A DNA stretch of 9,861 nucleotides from Oscillospiraceae bacterium (GTDB taxonomy: Bacteria; Bacillota_A; Clostridia; Oscillospirales; Ruminococcaceae). Below the pieces are notes generated by a model. That model was not told the origin of the DNA. It saw only the letters and a program-made list of their open reading frames with translations, and searched no databases. This document shows positions 7,753 to 9,861 of this stretch, piece after piece. The translations under genes were made by a program, and so were the position numbers. Every line of letters begins with the position of its first letter. Positions within the stretch are counted from its first letter, which is position 1. The stretch is taken from the NCBI GenBank assembly GCA_017440445.1, contig JAFSHE010000236.1, forward strand, positions 1-9,861, read 5' to 3'.

Positions 7753-7846
7753 TTAGCATACCTCCATAATGTGAACGGCACGTTTTTTGTGCTGTCATAT
7801 TAATCCAAAAAAATTGTTTTAAAACAACAGTGTTACATATATGTTA
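7753..7846 (-). promoter_or_regulatory. 5' leader of the receiver gene, with palindrome
   Basis: Between the predicted -10 box and the start codon lies about 90 nt of AT-rich leader. It contains a perfect 14-bp palindrome TTGTTTTAAAACAA (7814-7827), followed on the minus strand by a run of seven T. Closer to the gene is an imperfect hairpin (about 7775-7795; four-base core GCAC/GTGC, loop of seven). The palindrome could be a protein operator or a weak attenuator; nothing in it matches a riboswitch family that I recognise. Confidence 0.4.
7761..7765 (-). promoter_or_regulatory. Ribosome binding site of the single-domain receiver
   Basis: GGAGG on the minus strand with an 8-nt spacer to the ATG at 7752. 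It decides for the first ATG over the internal Met9. Confidence 0.8.
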
Positions 7847-7875
7847 ATTATATCACATCCATATAGAAAAAGCAA
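7847..7875 (-). promoter_or_regulatory. Sigma-A-type promoter for the single-domain receiver
   Basis: On the minus strand a perfect -10 TATAAT (7852-7847) sits exactly 17 bp downstream of TTGCTT (7875-7870), a four-of-six match to the -35 consensus. It faces the receiver gene and would start RNA near 7840, leaving a leader of about 88 nt. Transcription may continue past the weak terminator into the lipid kinase and hybrid kinase genes. Confidence 0.75.
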
Positions 7876-7981
7876 TAGCAAGAGGCTGAAACAAAGTGAT
7901 AATTTTGCTGTTTCGGAGTGCTTTTTTTATGTTTGGTTCCTCTCACAAAGAAGTTAATTGACAAGCGTGTTGAAAACGTTG

Positions 7982-8018
7982 AAAAAGAAAAGACCGTCAG
8001 GAAAACCCGACGGTCCTT
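7982..8018 (-). terminator. Intrinsic terminator after gatB
   Basis: On the minus strand GACCGTC pairs with GACGGTC, extended inward by two G-C pairs and one G-U around a TTTT loop and outward by A-T pairs. A tract of mostly T residues follows (complement of 7981-7991). It starts about 18 nt after the gatB stop and marks the end of the gat unit. Confidence 0.9.
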
Positions 8019-8035
8019 GTTATTATATTCGGTAA

Positions 8036-9478
8036 TTAAGCCTTGTTTACCTCGTCGATAAGCATAGTTCTTAGCACCTGAGGGTCGCAGTTGCCCTTGA
8101 GCTGACGCATACACTTGCCGAACAGAGCCTGAAGCGCCTTTTCCTTACCGCTCTTGTAGTCGTTGACGGAGCGTGTATCCTCTGCCACGACAGCCTTGAT
8201 AACAGCCTCGATAGCGCCTGTATCATTGGATACGATGAAGTTGTTGTCCTTTGCGTACTGCTCAACATCAGCGATATCCTCGTCAAACATAGCGGAGAGT
8301 ATCTTCTTTGCGTTTCCACGCTGTACCTTGCCGTCAAGCACCAGCTTGATAAGCTGACCCAGTGCCTTGCCCTCGATGGTAAGGTCGTCAGCTATCATCT
8401 GCTTCTTGTTGAGGATGTTCATGCAGTCGGAGATGAGCCAGTTTGCTGCCTCCTTAGGCTGACCGCACTCCTCGCATGCAGCTTCGAAGCAGTCGCAGAA
8501 TGCTCTGCTCTGTGTAAGCTGCTCAGCGTCGTACTCGGAGAGGGAAAGCTCGGAGATGTAGCGTGCCTTCTTGTCCTCGGGAAGCTCGGGCAGGGAATTC
8601 TTGATACGGTCGAACCACTCGTCATCGATAACGATAGGCATGATGTTGGGGTCGGGGAAGTAACGGTAATCGCCAGCTGTTTCCTTGTTTCTCATAGCGT
8701 AGCTCTTGCCCTTTACATCGTCCCAGCGGCGGGTCTCCTGAACCAGTACCTCTGTGCCGTTTTCGAGAGCGTCGATGTGACGTGCGGTCTCGTACTCGAT
8801 AGCACGGGTGATTGCGGAGATGGAGTTCATGTTCTTCATCTCTGTTCTTACGCCGAGAACATCGCTGCCCTCCTCACGAACGGAGAGGTTAACGTCGCAG
8901 CGCATGGAACCCTGCTCCATACGGCAGCCGGATACCTTGGCGAAGCGCAGACGTGAGCGCAGCTGCTCGAGGTAAGCCACTACCTCCTCAGCGCTGGAGA
9001 GGTCGGGCTGTGAAACTATCTCGCACAGCGGAACGCTTGTACGGTTGAAGTCAACAAGGGTCGTATCTGTCCAGTCGTCGTGAACAAGCTTACCTGCGTC
9101 CTCCTCCATGTGTATCTGCTTGATGCGGATGTTCTTCTTGCCCTTGCTTGTTTCGATCGGAACATATCCGTTTACTGCAACGGGGCTGAACCACTGTGTG
9201 GTCTGGTAGGAACAGGGCAGGTCGGGGTAGTAGTAGCTCTTCTTGTCGAAGGTTGTAACACGGTTGATGTCGCAGTTGAGCATAAGACCTGCTGTCATGC
9301 CGAGGTCAACAACGTGCTTGTTTACGATAGGCAGCATACCGGGCATACCGCAGCATGCGGGGCATACGTGGTCGTTCTGCTCGCCGCCGAACTTAGCGGA
9401 GCAGGAACAGAATATCTTTGACTCGGTGGCAAGCTCGATATGAACTTCCAGACCGATGACGGTTTCGTACTTTTTCAT
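8036..9478 (-). CDS. gatB: Asp/Glu-tRNA amidotransferase subunit B (GatB)
   Basis: A 480-residue protein of full family length. GatB is the tRNA-binding and kinase-like subunit of GatCAB, which activates Glu-tRNA(Gln) or Asp-tRNA(Asn) with ATP and amidates it with ammonia channelled from GatA. Landmarks are the N-terminus YETVIGLEVHIEL, the zinc-binding cysteines C24, C26, C39 and C42 (KIFCSCSA and HVCPACCGMPG), YYYPDLP, HMEEDAGKLVHD, DFNRTSVPLCEIVSQPD, MEQGSMRCDVN, EMKNMNSI, RRWDDVKG and YRYFPDPN, then the helical and YqeY-like C-terminal tRNA-binding region. The start at 9478 is chosen over an in-frame ATG at 9547 because GGAGG lies 9 nt upstream, MKKYETVIGLEVH is the family N-terminus, and the longer form would overlap gatA by 68 nt. 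Only 1 nt separates it from the gatA stop, so the two are translationally linked. It is the last gene of its unit. Confidence 0.98.
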   Translation of the reverse strand: MKKYETVIGLEVHIELATESKIFCSCSAKFGGEQNDHVCPACCGMPGMLPIVNKHVVDLGMTAGLMLNCDINRVTTFDKKSYYYPDLPCSYQTTQWFSPVAVNGYVPIETSKGKKNIRIKQIHMEEDAGKLVHDDWTDTTLVDFNRTSVPLCEIVSQPDLSSAEEVVAYLEQLRSRLRFAKVSGCRMEQGSMRCDVNLSVREEGSDVLGVRTEMKNMNSISAITRAIEYETARHIDALENGTEVLVQETRRWDDVKGKSYAMRNKETAGDYRYFPDPNIMPIVIDDEWFDRIKNSLPELPEDKKARYISELSLSEYDAEQLTQSRAFCDCFEAACEECGQPKEAANWLISDCMNILNKKQMIADDLTIEGKALGQLIKLVLDGKVQRGNAKKILSAMFDEDIADVEQYAKDNNFIVSNDTGAIEAVIKAVVAEDTRSVNDYKSGKEKALQALFGKCMRQLKGNCDPQVLRTMLIDEVNKA

Positions 9479-9479
9479 A

Positions 9480-9861
9480 TTACTTGTCCTCCTTTTCAAA
9501 TGTCGCTGCCATGTCAAGCAGGGCGAGGTCGGAGAATGCCTTGCCAATGAGCTGTACGCCGCCTACGACCACTGCGGGCATGCCTGTCAGGGATGCGGGA
9601 GCGGTGTACAGCGCCTCCTCAAATGAGAGGTACTTGTCAGCCTTTACGTCGTCCATTGTATAGGAAGCCTTTCCGCATGCGGGAAGCAGCACAGCGTCGA
9701 ACTCACCGAATATCTCAGCGAGCTTTTCGCTTACCACTCTGCGGACACGCAGGGACTTGTCATAAACGTTCATGTAGTTCTCTGTGGAGAGAGCGTCTGA
9801 GCCAAAGAGGATAGCGGTCTTGAGCAGCTCGCCGAATGCTTCTGTACGGCTGTTTGTGTAC
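9480..9861 (-). CDS. gatA: GatA-like amidase subunit of the tRNA amidotransferase, C-terminal part only
   Basis: The last roughly 126 residues of a GatA/amidase-family protein; the frame stays open to the window edge, so the Ser-Ser-Lys catalytic centre lies outside. GatA hydrolyses glutamine and passes ammonia to GatB. Seen here are FGSDALSTENYMNVYDKSLRVRR, matching in part the family's LGTYALSSGYYDAYY segment, then DAVLLPACGKASYT, ALYTAPASLTGMPAVVVGG and VQLIGKAFSD, the usual end of GatA (FTVPANLAGLPA and GLQLIGKPF in well-known members). The stretch between GMPA and VQLIGK is shorter than in textbook GatA, which suggests a divergent, compact lineage form. Position directly before gatB with a 1-nt gap supports the assignment. 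The internal Met encoded at 9771-9773 is not the start. Confidence 0.87.
   Translation of the reverse strand, partial: YTNSRTEAFGELLKTAILFGSDALSTENYMNVYDKSLRVRRVVSEKLAEIFGEFDAVLLPACGKASYTMDDVKADKYLSFEEALYTAPASLTGMPAVVVGGVQLIGKAFSDLALLDMAATFEKEDK
9488..9492 (-). promoter_or_regulatory. Ribosome binding site of gatB
   Basis: GGAGG on the minus strand, 9 nt before the ATG at 9478 and inside the last codons of gatA. It fixes the gatB start. Confidence 0.85.

Noticed and set aside
7956..7985. Plus-strand TTGACA near 7959 as a promoter
   Set aside because: No acceptable -10 box follows at 16-18 bp and no plus-strand gene lies downstream.
7848..8114. 88-codon minus-strand open frame across the gatB terminator
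   Set aside because: It starts within gatB in another frame, runs through a strong terminator, and shows no recognisable protein features.
9479..9547. In-frame ATG at 9547 giving a 23-residue longer GatB
   Set aside because: It would overlap gatA by 68 nt and lacks the family N-terminus; the ATG at 9478 has a well-spaced GGAGG and begins with the conserved GatB sequence.
1..9861. CRISPR arrays, tRNA or rRNA genes, insertion sequences, attachment sites
   Set aside because: No regularly spaced repeats, no tRNA or rRNA sequence, and no transposase-like frame or terminal repeats were seen on either strand.

Overview
This window looks like a chromosomal segment from a Gram-positive, low-to-moderate GC Clostridia-type bacterium. 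A Ruminococcus-like Oscillospiraceae member is my best guess from protein style and codon use, but this is inference and not a database match. Supporting signs are strong GGAGG ribosome binding sites, compact hairpin-plus-T-tract terminators, GatA/GatB-type tRNA-dependent amidation, and hybrid histidine kinases of the type common in gut Clostridia.

Layout. Bases 1-3973 (+ strand) hold a two-gene unit. The first gene is a transmembrane hybrid sensor kinase, cut by the left window edge, with the order sensor-HisKA-HATPase-REC-HPt. Two bases after it comes a REC-REC-HD-GYP response regulator. A hairpin with A- and T-runs on its two sides (3972-4011) separates this unit from a convergent one. Bases 4035-7279 (- strand) encode a diacylglycerol-kinase-like lipid kinase and, overlapping it by ATGA, a second membrane hybrid kinase (six predicted membrane segments, HisKA-HATPase-REC-HPt plus a helical tail). 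Upstream of these on the same strand is a stand-alone CheY-like receiver (7351-7752) with a strong sigma-A-type promoter and its own terminator. Bases 7753-8035 are intergenic and carry that promoter, its leader, and the terminator of the gat genes. Bases 8036-9861 (- strand) hold gatB, complete, and the C-terminal end of a gatA homologue cut by the right edge.

How the genes may work together. The first three quarters of the window is a dense phosphorelay island: two hybrid kinases, five receiver domains and two HPt domains, with no DNA-binding output domain in sight. The only visible outputs are an HD-GYP domain (the cyclic-di-GMP phosphodiesterase family) and a lipid kinase. Both kinases end in an HPt domain, so each is built to pass phosphate to a separate receiver. 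The obvious candidates are the REC-REC-HD-GYP protein for the first kinase and the single-domain receiver for the second. This wiring is inference. Both putative output enzymes have a substitution at a signature acidic residue: HD to HN in the HD-GYP domain, and GGDGT to GGSGT in the lipid kinase. Their catalytic competence is therefore in question, and they are the main points worth a second look. The gat genes are housekeeping translation genes and are unrelated to the signalling island.
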